Made by a program: the position numbers and the translations under genes
From: a bacterium
GTDB taxonomy: Bacteria > JAHJDO01
Assembly (NCBI GenBank): GCA_030611945.1
Contig: JAUWOV010000072.1
Coordinates: 1-8,804, forward strand
Length of the DNA stretch: 8,804 bases
Direction of reading: 5' to 3'
In this document: piece by piece, positions 1-6,385 of the stretch
Numbering within the stretch: position 1 is the first letter of the stretch
How the letters are laid out: every line of letters starts with the position of its first letter
Notes under the pieces: model-generated
What the model was told of the DNA's origin: nothing
The model's input: the letters and a program-made list of their open reading frames with translations, nothing else
Database searches by the model: none

Positions 1-1383
1 GAGAAAGAGAGATTGATATATCCGTTAGCGCAATTGCCTCTGGAGATGGTGAAGGATGAAAACGGTTCCATAATCAGACCGTTCTTCAAGAGCAGGATAA
101 TGTGGTTGGGATTTGCCATTCCATTCACAATCAGTTCAATAAACGCATTTCATCATTATTTTCATTTTATACCTAATATAAATCTCGTTAATAATATTCC
201 AATATTTCGTAATACTTTAAGTATAATTTTCAGAGTAAGCTTTCCAATGATAGGATATGCGTATTTTATCAACATGCAGCTGGCATTCAGTTTGTGGTTT
301 TTATGCCTGTTATCAATAGTAATAAAAGGAATCTGTAACATTACAGGGTTTGGATTCAACGAAAATCTAGGCATTTTTGGAGTGCAGGGTTCTCCAATGC
401 TGTACCATCAGCAGACAGGAGGAATGATAGTATTGGTAATGACAGGTTTATGGATGGCAAGAGAACATCTTAAGGATGTGTTTGGCAAAGCATTCGGGAG
501 AAGAAAAAATATAGAGGATAGAGATGAAATACTCTCCTACAAAGCGTCAGTACACTCACTCCTGACAGGTTTAATTGTAATGGGAGCATGGCTGTACTTC
601 AGCGGTATGCCTATGATAACAGTTCCTATATTCATGTTTTTTGCTCTGGTATTGTTTATAGGTTTAACAAGAATAGTTGCAGAGGGAGGACTGGCAGTAG
701 TAGTAGCGCCGTCAATAGCGCCGTCTCTGGCAGTATCAGGACTGGGAACATCCATATTTGGTCATGGGGGACTGGTAAGTTTAGGATTTACATATGTATG
801 GGGTTCAGACCTGAGAACGTTTGTAATGGCAGCAACAGCGCATAGTCTGAAGATAATAGAGGTAATAAAGACAAACAGGAGAAAGCTTTTCTGGTTTATA
901 TTAGCTGCTCTCATAATAGGTCTTGGAGCTACATTCTGGATAGCGTTGAAGCTGGCATACACACATGGCGGAATAAACATGAATTCATGGTTCTTCATAA
1001 GAGGACCGCAGGGACCATACAAGTATGTGGTAGACAAGATATTGCATCCGACAGGAGTGAATTGGATGGGCTGGCTGCATACAACAATAGGCGGAGGATT
1101 CATGGCGTTTCTGATGTTTATGAGATACAGGCTTCTGTGGTGGCCCATACATCCTGTAGCATATCCAATAAGCGCTACAGTTAGAATGAATGATGTGTGG
1201 TTCAGCATATTTCTCGCATGGATAATAAAGTCAGTGCTCACAAGGTACGGGGGAAATAAGGTATACAAGGCTTCAAAGCCGCTTTTTCTTGGACTGATAC
1301 TTGGTCAGCTGGTTGCCGCAGGGCTCTGGTTTGTTATTGATCTGCTCACAGGACATACAGGTAATCAGGTATTCTGGATATAG
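1..1383 (+). CDS. DUF6785/DUF6784-type multi-pass membrane protein, 5' partial
   Basis: The frame is open to the left edge (E-K-E-R before the first possible TTG start at 13), so the gene begins upstream and about 460 C-terminal residues are visible. The protein is strongly hydrophobic, with roughly ten or more membrane segments (for example those starting IMWLGFAIPF, GYAYFINMQLAF, ITVPIFMFFALVLF, FWFILAALIIGLG and FLGLILGQLVAAGLW). The entry motif YPLAQLPLEM and the C-terminal HPVAYPIS ... WFSIFLAWIIKSVLTRYGG ... GLWFVIDLLTG pattern resemble the DUF6785/DUF6784 proteins common in planctomycete- and Omnitrophota-like genomes. That family may be distantly related to oligopeptide transporters, so a transport role is possible but not shown by the sequence. 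nadC starts 15 bp after the stop, so the genes may be cotranscribed, although their functions look unrelated. Assignment rests on remembered family pattern. Confidence 0.8.
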   Translation, partial: EKERLIYPLAQLPLEMVKDENGSIIRPFFKSRIMWLGFAIPFTISSINAFHHYFHFIPNINLVNNIPIFRNTLSIIFRVSFPMIGYAYFINMQLAFSLWFLCLLSIVIKGICNITGFGFNENLGIFGVQGSPMLYHQQTGGMIVLVMTGLWMAREHLKDVFGKAFGRRKNIEDRDEILSYKASVHSLLTGLIVMGAWLYFSGMPMITVPIFMFFALVLFIGLTRIVAEGGLAVVVAPSIAPSLAVSGLGTSIFGHGGLVSLGFTYVWGSDLRTFVMAATAHSLKIIEVIKTNRRKLFWFILAALIIGLGATFWIALKLAYTHGGINMNSWFFIRGPQGPYKYVVDKILHPTGVNWMGWLHTTIGGGFMAFLMFMRYRLLWWPIHPVAYPISATVRMNDVWFSIFLAWIIKSVLTRYGGNKVYKASKPLFLGLILGQLVAAGLWFVIDLLTGHTGNQVFWI

Positions 1384-1398
1384 ACCCGCCTCGCAAAT

Positions 1399-2343
1399 AT
1401 GAACATATCGCAAAATAGAGTTAAGGAACTTGTTGTTGCCGCCTTAAAAGAAGATATTGGAGAAGGTGATATTACTACAAAAGCTTGCATTTCTCAAAAG
1501 AGAAATGCTAAAGCTAAGATTATAGCAAAGCAGCACGGAATAATTGCCGGACTGGAAATAGCAAAGGCTGTATTTGAAACACTTGATAATAAGATTAAAT
1601 TTAAATCTTTGGTTAAAGATGGAACGGAAGTAAAGAAAGGGGATGTAATAGCTGAATTATCAGGACATATAACACCCATTTTGGCTGGAGAAAGAACAGC
1701 CCTCAACTTTTTGCAAAGGCTTTCAGGAATCGCAACATTAACAAGAGAGTATGTAAAAAGAGTCAAACCATACAAAGCAAGGATATTTGATACGAGAAAA
1801 ACAACTCCGGGACTGCGTGATATAGAAAAATATGCAGTAAGTGTTGGTGGAGGACAGAATCATAGAATGGGGCTTTATGATATGGTCATGATAAAAGATA
1901 ATCATCTAAAGATAGCGAATAGGAGTATAGAGGAACTTGTACAAGCCATTAGAAGGAAAGTTTCTAAAAACGTAAGGATTGAGATAGAAGTAGAAAATTT
2001 ATCTCAGGTTAGGGAAGCTCTTCAATCTCAAGCGGATATAATCATGCTGGACAACATGGATATACTGACCATCAAAAAGGCGGTTTCCTTAATTCAAAAT
2101 TCTCCCGAAAGTCTTCGGGACAAAATTCAAAATTTGCCAGAGATAGAGGTTTCAGGAGATGTAACCCTTAATAGTGTTGAAAAGATAGCAAAATGTGGGG
2201 TTGATAGGATTTCTGTTGGCAAACTAACTCATTCTGCAAAAGCAATGGATATATCATTGGAAATTTCAAGCACGAAGCACGAAATCCGAAACAATATCAA
2301 ATTACCAAAATACAAATGCTCAAAACAATGTTTTGGATTTTGA
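1399..2343 (+). CDS. nadC: Nicotinate-nucleotide pyrophosphorylase (carboxylating), with palindromic insert and extended tail
   Basis: This enzyme converts quinolinate and PRPP to nicotinate mononucleotide, CO2 and PPi in de novo NAD synthesis in the cytoplasm. Family signatures are clear: EDIGEGDIT (18-26), GERTALNFLQRLSG (97-110), DTRKTTPGLR (131-140), GGGQNHR (151-156), KDNH (166-169), IMLDN (215-219) and GVDRISVGKLTHSAKAMDISLEI near the end. Known substrate-binding Arg, His and Lys positions fall in these blocks. At 314 residues it is longer than the usual 275-290. About 11 residues (near 235-245, SPESLRDKIQN) come from a palindromic insert, and the last 25 residues (290-314) are translated from a repeat that supplies the stop codon. 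The ATG at 1399 lacks an evident Shine-Dalgarno sequence. It is first in a nadC-birA-coaX cofactor run. The core motifs are intact, so it is probably functional. Confidence 0.95.
   Translation: MNISQNRVKELVVAALKEDIGEGDITTKACISQKRNAKAKIIAKQHGIIAGLEIAKAVFETLDNKIKFKSLVKDGTEVKKGDVIAELSGHITPILAGERTALNFLQRLSGIATLTREYVKRVKPYKARIFDTRKTTPGLRDIEKYAVSVGGGQNHRMGLYDMVMIKDNHLKIANRSIEELVQAIRRKVSKNVRIEIEVENLSQVREALQSQADIIMLDNMDILTIKKAVSLIQNSPESLRDKIQNLPEIEVSGDVTLNSVEKIAKCGVDRISVGKLTHSAKAMDISLEISSTKHEIRNNIKLPKYKCSKQCFGF
2091..2134 (+). repeat. In-frame palindromic insert in nadC, with 11-bp flanking direct repeats
   Basis: TCCCGAA (2103-2109) and TTCGGGA (2114-2120) form a 7-bp stem with an AGTC loop. The 11-mer AATTCAAAATT occurs on both sides (2091-2101 and 2124-2134), exactly 33 bp apart. 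Removing one repeat plus the hairpin deletes 11 codons in frame and leaves LIQN-LPEIEVSGD, close to the usual NadC spacing. This looks like a small palindromic element with a target-duplication-like flank. Confidence 0.75.
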
Positions 2344-2397
2344 AAATTTAAATTTAAAATTTGTTTCGATATTCGGATTTAGAATTTCGGATTTTAT
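2271..2397 (+). repeat. Imperfect long inverted repeat spanning the nadC 3' end and the nadC-birA gap
   Basis: AAATCCGAAA (2282-2291) is exactly complementary to TTTCGGATTT (2385-2394). Near the centre CAAAAC (2321-2326) pairs with GTTTTG (2330-2335) around an AAT loop. The intervening DNA is A/T-only for long stretches, with AAATTT-type words. The nadC stop (2341-2343) lies inside it and birA begins about 35 bp after it. It resembles the dispersed 'GAAATCCGAAA...' palindromic repeats of some uncultured bacterial genomes, which is remembered and not searched here. Confidence 0.65.
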
Positions 2398-2406
2398 CTC
2401 TATAAT
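2378..2406 (+). promoter_or_regulatory. Possible promoter for birA
   Basis: A perfect TATAAT (2401-2406) follows a weak -35 candidate TTTAGA (2378-2383) with 17-bp spacing, 25 bp before the birA start. The -35 lies in the right arm of the palindromic repeat, so the repeat could contribute a promoter. The -10 may be chance in AT-rich DNA. Confidence 0.35.
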
Positions 2407-2431
2407 ATGCTTCACTGAGGATTTATTGGAT

Positions 2432-3223
2432 ATGGAAGAATTTTCTGAAGATACAATCAAAGCTGGTCTAGAGACTCAGATAATAGGGCAGAAAATATAT
2501 GTTTATAATAAAACATCTTCCACAAATGATATAGCATGGTCCCTGGCTGAGAAGCACAACGCAGAAGGTACTGTCATTCTGGCAGAAGAGCAGACAAAGG
2601 GAAGAGGCAGATTAGGCCGAACATGGTTTTCTCTGCCGCAAAAATGCATTCTGTGTTCAATTATATTGAAATCAAATATACTTTCAGAAAGGCTGAATCT
2701 GCTTACTATAGGAGTATCTGTTGCTATTTCTAAGGCAGTAAGGGAGGCAACATCTCTACCTGCTTATATTAAGTGGCCGAACGATGTGGTAATAAAAGGG
2801 AAAAAAGTTTGTGGGATTCTTGCAGAAAAAAGAAGGACGAAAACTGGTTTTGTAGTCATAGGCTTTGGAATAAATGTGAATTTAGATGAAGATGATTTTC
2901 CACGTGATTTATGTGGTAAAGCTACCTCGTTAAAAATGGAATGTGCTAAGAAAGTGTCACGGGTAGAGTTTGCACAAAAAGTGTTGCTTGAGATAGAGAA
3001 GATGTATTTATATCTAAGAAAAGGGGAGGGGAATCTGCTGTTTGATGAATGGAAAGAAATGTCTTCTATTCTGGGAAAACAAGTTAGAGTGATTTTGCAA
3101 AATGAGGTTGTAGAAGGGCAAGCGCTTGGAATAGATCCTGACGGCGCATTGATCCTTAGATTAGATTCAGGTATATCCAGACGCATTACAGAGGGAACGA
3201 TTGACTATGCTTTTTGCTGTTGA
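2432..3223 (+). CDS. birA: Biotin--[acetyl-CoA-carboxylase] ligase without HTH domain
   Basis: The enzyme activates biotin to biotinyl-5'-AMP and transfers it to the lysine of biotin carboxyl carrier proteins. From ATG 2432 the product has 263 residues. The catalytic core shows STND (30-33), the biotin/ATP loop GRGRLGR (57-63), KWPND (114-118), KKVCGIL (124-130) and GFGINVN (144-150). A C-terminal SH3-like part (about 213-258, GKQVRV ... ITEGTI) closes it. The N-terminal DNA-binding HTH of dual-function BirA is absent, so it is probably a ligase only and not a repressor. The frame stays open back to 2333, but that stretch is translated palindromic repeat, so I chose 2432. TGAGG at 2416-2420 is a rather distant ribosome site. 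It overlaps coaX by 17 bp. BirA and CoaX are neighbours or fused in other bacteria, so this order is familiar. Confidence 0.93.
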   Translation: MEEFSEDTIKAGLETQIIGQKIYVYNKTSSTNDIAWSLAEKHNAEGTVILAEEQTKGRGRLGRTWFSLPQKCILCSIILKSNILSERLNLLTIGVSVAISKAVREATSLPAYIKWPNDVVIKGKKVCGILAEKRRTKTGFVVIGFGINVNLDEDDFPRDLCGKATSLKMECAKKVSRVEFAQKVLLEIEKMYLYLRKGEGNLLFDEWKEMSSILGKQVRVILQNEVVEGQALGIDPDGALILRLDSGISRRITEGTIDYAFCC

Positions 3224-4007
3224 TATAGGAAATACAAGTATTAGCGCAGGCATATTTACCAATGATATATTGATATCTAAAATCAGCATAAAAACAAAGC
3301 AGAATGATGAAAGTAGGGACAGGTCGCGACCTGTCCGCATTGAATATTATTTCAAAAAGCTGAATGATTTTCTAATTGAATCAAATCTTAAGAAAGAAGA
3401 GATAACAGGTTTTATAATATCTTCTGTTGTGCCTGACATAACGAAATTATTCATAAGACTGTCTAAAGAACACTTTAATATCGTTCCGCTAGTAGTTGGC
3501 TATAAGACAAAAACTGGTTTAAAGATAACATACGATGAACCTTCTCAGGTTGGGAGCGATAGGATAGTCAACGCCGTAGCCGCATATAATCTGTACGGAG
3601 CGCCTGCAATAGTTGTTGATTGCGGAACAGCCACCACATTTGATCTGGTATCTAAAGAACGTGCATACATTGGAGGGGTAATATGTCCCGGCATAGGAAT
3701 GTCTATAAATGCGCTTTACAGAGATACTGCCTTGCTGCCAAAGGTGGAGCTCTCAAAGCCCAAGTCAATTATTGGAAAGAACACTACTCAGAGCATACAA
3801 ATAGGAATTGTGTACGGATTTAGTTCAATGATAGACGGCATAGTAAAAAGATTAAAAAAGGAATTTCCTACACCACCAAAGGTTATTGCTACAGGCGGCT
3901 GGTCATTGCTGATAAGTCAATATTCAAAAAGCATACAGAAAACAGATTTGGATCTTACGTTACAAGGCCTCAGGCTGATTTTTGATATGGGAAAAACATC
4001 ACTCTAG
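3207..4007 (+). CDS. coaX: Type III pantothenate kinase, with palindromic insert
   Basis: It phosphorylates pantothenate to 4'-phosphopantothenate, the first step of CoA synthesis. It belongs to the ASKHA-fold type III enzymes, which need a monovalent cation. The 266 residues carry DIGNTSIS (6-13, phosphate loop), GSDRIVNAVAAY (116-127, containing the catalytic Asp of the GxDR motif), DCGTATTFD (138-146), GGVICPGI (156-163), IIGKNTTQSIQIGIVYG (188-204) and ATGG (228-231). ATG 3207 is chosen over TTG 3201 because GAGGGA (3191-3196) is well spaced and MLFAVDIGNT matches family N-termini. It overlaps birA by 17 bp. Residues about 36-44 (SRDRSRPVR) come from a 20-bp palindrome splitting the usual 'DEY' region. 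Near the end, TDLDLTLQGL has Leu where the family and the downstream duplicate have Pro. The enzyme still looks intact. Confidence 0.94.
   Translation: MLFAVDIGNTSISAGIFTNDILISKISIKTKQNDESRDRSRPVRIEYYFKKLNDFLIESNLKKEEITGFIISSVVPDITKLFIRLSKEHFNIVPLVVGYKTKTGLKITYDEPSQVGSDRIVNAVAAYNLYGAPAIVVDCGTATTFDLVSKERAYIGGVICPGIGMSINALYRDTALLPKVELSKPKSIIGKNTTQSIQIGIVYGFSSMIDGIVKRLKKEFPTPPKVIATGGWSLLISQYSKSIQKTDLDLTLQGLRLIFDMGKTSL
3317..3336 (+). repeat. 20-bp perfect palindrome inside coaX
   Basis: GGACAGGTCG is followed directly by its reverse complement CGACCTGTCC. In frame it contributes most of R37-V43 (RDRSRPV). Ordinary CoaX proteins pass straight from the 'T..DE' segment to the following helix, so about nine or ten residues look inserted. 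No clear flanking target duplication is visible. Confidence 0.8.
3891..3994 (+). repeat. coaX 3' end, copy 1 of a 104-bp direct repeat
   Basis: This matches 4497-4600 without gaps at 92 of 104 positions, with an offset of exactly 606 bp. This copy is the functional end of coaX. Of the 12 differences, eight are synonymous in the coaX frame. Confidence 0.95.
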
Positions 4008-4040
4008 TATCCGCTCGAAATGAAACTGCTGTAAAAAATA

Positions 4041-4069
4041 TTGCTGGATACGCACTTTGATGATATAAT
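4041..4069 (+). promoter_or_regulatory. Predicted extended -10 promoter of hicBA
   Basis: TGATATAAT (4061-4069) is a perfect TATAAT with an upstream TGn extension. TTGCTG (4041-4046) lies 17 bp upstream as a partial -35. It sits in the 89-bp gap after coaX, 27 bp before the hicB start, so the toxin-antitoxin pair can be transcribed independently of the cofactor operon. HicB-type antitoxins often autoregulate, but this short form lacks a visible DNA-binding domain. Confidence 0.65.
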
Positions 4070-4096
4070 CTCTTTGTTAAAACACGGAGGTTGATT

Positions 4097-4312
4097 ATGC
4101 ACAATGAATTTACGGCTATTGTAGAAAAGGATGAAGATTGGTATATCGCTTATTGTGCCGAATTGCATGGAGCAAACGGACAAGGCAAAACAAAGGATGA
4201 ATGTCTAAAAAACCTATCTGAAGCTATTGAACTTATTCTTGAGGACAGACGTCAGGATTCCTTACGCGCTATCCCTTCAGATGCTTCTTCTGAAAGAGTG
4301 GCAGTTGGATGA
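4097..4312 (+). CDS. hicB: HicB-family antitoxin, short form
   Basis: This is the predicted antitoxin that binds and neutralises HicA. The product is 71 residues from ATG 4097. GGAGG (4086-4090) lies 6 bp upstream, which excludes the TTG at 4091. The HicB partial RNase-H-like fold is recognisable in the pattern FTAIVEKDEDWYIAYCAELHG, then GQGKTKDECLKNLSEAIELILED. There is no C-terminal ribbon-helix-helix domain, as in many one-domain HicB proteins, so self-repression would need another contact. Its stop overlaps the hicA start by 4 bp (ATGA, 4309-4312), a translational-coupling arrangement with antitoxin first. The pair lies inside a 606-bp unit bounded by coaX tail copies. Confidence 0.9.
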   Translation: MHNEFTAIVEKDEDWYIAYCAELHGANGQGKTKDECLKNLSEAIELILEDRRQDSLRAIPSDASSERVAVG

Positions 4313-4497
4313 AACGCAATGATTTGATTAAACATCTACGAAGAAGTGGATGTTATCTCAAGCGAGAAGGTGCCAGTCATTCATTGTGGAGCAATCCGAT
4401 TACGGGACATGTCGAAGCAGTTCCACGGCATACAGAGATTCCCAACAGACTTGTTAATAAGATATGCAAAGCACTATCAATAAAGGAAATTGGATAA
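4309..4497 (+). CDS. hicA: HicA-family mRNA interferase toxin
   Basis: HicA toxins are small dsRBD-fold ribonucleases that cut mRNA and arrest growth when not bound by HicB. This 62-residue protein has the family pattern: KRNDLIKHLRRSGC, the catalytic-His segment EGASHSLW (His near residue 24), and the AVPRHTEIPNRLVNKICKAL C-terminus. It overlaps hicB by 4 bp and is probably translated by coupling. The TAA stop at 4495-4497 ends precisely at the first base of the duplicated coaX tail, so the gene abuts the recombination junction. The length is normal for the family, so I do not think it is truncated. Confidence 0.92.
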   Translation: MKRNDLIKHLRRSGCYLKREGASHSLWSNPITGHVEAVPRHTEIPNRLVNKICKALSIKEIG

Positions 4498-4613
4498 CAG
4501 GCGGCTAGTCATCGCTGATAAGTCAATATTCAAAAAGCATACAAAAAACAGACCCGGATCTTACTCTGCAAGGTCTCAGGCTAATTTTTGATATGGGGAA
4601 ATGCAATCTCTGA
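4497..4613 (+). pseudogene. coaX: Orphan 3' fragment of coaX (copy 2)
   Basis: In the coaX frame this reads T-G-G-stop, then SSLISQYSKSIQKTDPDLTL and QGLRLIFDMGKCNL followed by TGA. The fourth codon is TAG where copy 1 has TGG. There is no start and no upstream coaX sequence, so it cannot be expressed as CoaX. Compared with copy 1, seven codons differ silently (eight nucleotides). Three codons change the product: W to stop, L to S, and L to P. The Pro in DPDLTL is the family-like residue, so this may be the older resident tail left behind when the hicBA-bearing unit arrived. Confidence 0.9.
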
Positions 4614-4616
4614 AAC

Positions 4617-4633
4617 GTTCAATGATTAATGTT
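4617..4633 (+). repeat. Cassette left-border repeat, copy 1
   Basis: GTTCAATGATTAATGTT differs at one position from 6546-6562. Both copies end with the GTT that I propose as the crossover core of a cassette, just before the secreted-protein gene here and before the membrane-protein gene at 6571. It could be an attI-like site or the right arm of an attC site. Confidence 0.55.
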
Positions 4634-4638
4634 AGCTC
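4631..4638 (+). other. Leading core of cassette 1 (R'-like)
   Basis: GTTAGCTC is the exact reverse complement of GAGCTAAC at 5224-5231, just after the gene it precedes. In integron cassettes the leading-edge TTRRRY and the downstream R'' come from the same attC site of the circular cassette and should pair this way. The C at the sixth position departs from the GTTRRRY consensus. Confidence 0.55.
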
Positions 4639-4652
4639 TTAAGGAGAATATC

Positions 4653-5225
4653 ATGCTAAAGAAAAAATGGAGTCTACTTATTTGTTTAGTAATGGGAGTA
4701 TTCGTTGTCTCTATGGTGTATGCTCAATCAACCAGAAGAAAAAGTAATACCACTGAGTTAAAAAGGAAAATTCAAGCACAAAAATTAAAAAAGAAAAAAG
4801 AAAGAGAAACAGCAATAAAACGATTGCGTAAAAAATTATCTCCTATAATCAGAGGATATAGTATTGAGGAACTGCAACTAGCATTACTTATTAAAGTAAC
4901 AACAAAATATACAGGATGTAAAATTTACGCAACTGACACTCTTAATAACGCAAAGATATTTCTAGGAACTATTGAAAATGAATTTGCAAGTAATTCTATT
5001 TTTAATGAATTCGGTTCATATGGAAGTCCATACGCAACTAATAGCATTTGGAATGAATATGGAAGCTTTGGAGGCGAGTATTCAGCTATGAGTCCATTTA
5101 ACTCATATTCAGCAACTCCTCCAGTAATTGTTAAAAATGGTAAAATAATTGGACGTTTATCTACTAATAAATACACAACAGGAGCAATTGATCCAAATTG
5201 GCTAAAAACATATTTTAAATATTGA
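4653..5225 (+). CDS. Predicted secreted protein with 16-residue S-I-x-N-E repeats
   Basis: ATG 4653 is chosen because AAGGAG (4641-4646) lies 6 bp upstream. The ATG at 4629 would overlap the cassette core. The 190-residue product begins with a signal peptide: basic MLKKKW, hydrophobic core, and probable cleavage after VYA at residue 24. A Lys/Arg-rich stretch follows (about 28-62), then a small domain. Residues 113-155 hold two and a half copies of a 16-residue unit, seen as SIFNEFGSYG, SIWNEYGSFG and SPFNSYSATPP, with aromatic residues at 117, 133 and 149. The ending PPVIVKNGKIIGRLSTNKY completes a pattern I recall from unnamed exported proteins of other bacteria. The function is unknown. 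The DNA is very AT-rich (14 of 60 G+C at 4741-4800). The stop overlaps the attC-like site, as in integron cassettes. Confidence 0.85.
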   Translation: MLKKKWSLLICLVMGVFVVSMVYAQSTRRKSNTTELKRKIQAQKLKKKKERETAIKRLRKKLSPIIRGYSIEELQLALLIKVTTKYTGCKIYATDTLNNAKIFLGTIENEFASNSIFNEFGSYGSPYATNSIWNEYGSFGGEYSAMSPFNSYSATPPVIVKNGKIIGRLSTNKYTTGAIDPNWLKTYFKY

Positions 5226-5306
5226 GCTAACAAATCAATTCAGAGGAATTTGCATCCGGCAAATCCGTTGCGTTCTTTTGCCAATCGCTTAGCTGAGGTG
5301 TTAGAC
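5225..5306 (+). other. Candidate attC recombination site (59-be-like), 82 nt
   Basis: The left core AGCTAAC (5225-5231, ending in the essential AAC) is followed by AAATCAATTCAGAGGA. The right side reads CGCTTAGCTGAGGT before the core GTTAGAC (5300-5306), which fits GTTRRRY. TCA (5235-5237) pairs with TGA (5294-5296) and further interrupted pairing links the arms. GGAATTTGC (5245-5253) can pair with GCAAATCC (5259-5266) inside, with one bulged base. Length and right arm look like typical attC sites. The site overlaps the upstream stop and ends 16 bp before the next start. Confidence 0.62.
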
Positions 5307-5322
5307 GCAAAAAAACTATCCA

Positions 5323-6279
5323 ATGTCAAAATACAAAAAGCAACATTTTGTACCAAGCTCCTACCTTAAAACTTGGTGCGATTCAAAATGTCCCAAAAAC
5401 CAGACTCCATATGTTTGGAGATTTTCTTTTGATGGCACAGATGTAAAGAGAAAAGCTCCAAAGAATATATTTCATGAAACTGACATGTACACAATCAGAG
5501 GCGAAAATGGAAAACGCAATTTAATACTTGAGCATGGTCTCCAACAACTAGAAACAAAATTTGCAAGAATCAGAAGAAAAACACTTCAAAAAAAAAGAGA
5601 GTTAACAACAGAAGAGCACATTTTAATTTGTGCATTTATTGCTGCCACAAATTCAAGGACTAAAGCAACAAGAGATCATTGGAAGAAAAATTGGGAGCGC
5701 TCATTAAAAATGATGGAAGGCATGATGGAATGGGCAAAAACCGCCACTCCAGAAGAAAAGGAACGTGCGGCTTCAATATCTTCATTATCATCACGCGAAA
5801 ACAATAACAGTTTAGATTATAAACAGGTAAAAGAACTTCATGAAAATCCGTTACAAAAAATGTTGCCGGGCATGATAACTTCTCTAACTCCAATGCTTTT
5901 AAAATTAAACATGGCAATATTATGTACTAATAATATTCCTGGCTTTATTACATCGGACTATCCTTGTGTATGGTATGACCCTGAGGCATACAAAAGGCCT
6001 CCTTTATATCGGGCGCCAGGTTTAATATATCCTGCTCTTGAAATAACTCTTCCCGTATCTCCAAAACAAATCATACTTCTAAGCAGGCATGACTATACTG
6101 GCTATATGGACGTACATGAAAGAATTGTTGACGAACTTAACAGAAGAACAAGGTTTAATGCAGATGAGTATTTTGTTGTTAATAGTAATATGAAAAAGAA
6201 TTTCTGGTTTGACCCTGGCAAAGAACCTTCTGACTCATGGGAGAATACCCAAAAAAGGAAAGAAATAAGCGCCGAATAA
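5323..6279 (+). CDS. DUF4238-family protein
   Basis: The 318-residue product fits DUF4238 in the N-terminal KKQHFVPSSYLKTW (5-18), the central ITSDYPCVWYDP (209-220, matching the family's 'TSDxP'), and the C-terminal LPVSPKQIILL (243-253) with VDELNRRTRFNADEYFVVNS (269-288). There is no signal peptide or membrane segment, so it is probably cytoplasmic. The biochemical role of the family is not established. It is common in accessory and cassette DNA, and a defence role is speculation. It begins 17 bp after the GTTAGAC core of the preceding attC-like site, with no evident Shine-Dalgarno. GCCTAAC (6297-6303), complementary at six of seven positions to that core, follows its stop by 17 bp. This gene-plus-cores layout fits cassette 2 of the array. 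Confidence 0.85.
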   Translation: MSKYKKQHFVPSSYLKTWCDSKCPKNQTPYVWRFSFDGTDVKRKAPKNIFHETDMYTIRGENGKRNLILEHGLQQLETKFARIRRKTLQKKRELTTEEHILICAFIAATNSRTKATRDHWKKNWERSLKMMEGMMEWAKTATPEEKERAASISSLSSRENNNSLDYKQVKELHENPLQKMLPGMITSLTPMLLKLNMAILCTNNIPGFITSDYPCVWYDPEAYKRPPLYRAPGLIYPALEITLPVSPKQIILLSRHDYTGYMDVHERIVDELNRRTRFNADEYFVVNSNMKKNFWFDPGKEPSDSWENTQKRKEISAE

Positions 6280-6296
6280 TCGCATTGAATGCAGCG

Positions 6297-6303
6297 GCCT
6301 AAC
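6297..6303 (+). other. R''-like core of cassette 2, apparently broken attC
   Basis: GCCTAAC fits RYYYAAC and pairs at six of seven positions with the leading core GTTAGAC of the same unit (5300-5306). The following bases (GGGCTTATTTGGG) have no complementary right arm downstream, so the attC is likely truncated or interrupted by the repeats at 6386-6471. Confidence 0.4.
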
Positions 6304-6385
6304 GGGCTTATTTGGGTAGTTTGCTACACTTTCTTTTGCACATTCTCACTATCCACCTATATTCTCCTGCAAAGAGACATGTTTT

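Noticed and set aside
762-1268. Long minus-strand open frame under the membrane-protein gene
   Set aside because: It lies wholly inside a well-supported plus-strand gene, and its product has no recognisable motif. The same holds for 2764-3186, 1494-1775, 4925-5233 and 5660-5917 on the minus strand.
2333-2431. Upstream extension of birA from ATG 2333
   Set aside because: These codons are the translated right half of a palindromic repeat and do not resemble the N-terminus or HTH of BirA. The family match begins after 2432.
4007-4051. GTATCC (4007-4012) and GGATAC (4046-4051) as element ends
   Set aside because: A 6-bp inverted pair over 45 bp is expected by chance, and no target duplication or further structure supports it.
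4076-4500. hicBA as a fourth integron cassette
   Set aside because: GTTAAAAC (4076-4083) precedes hicB and GGATAAC ends hicA, but the cores are not complementary and no attC arms are seen. The coaX tail duplication explains the borders better.
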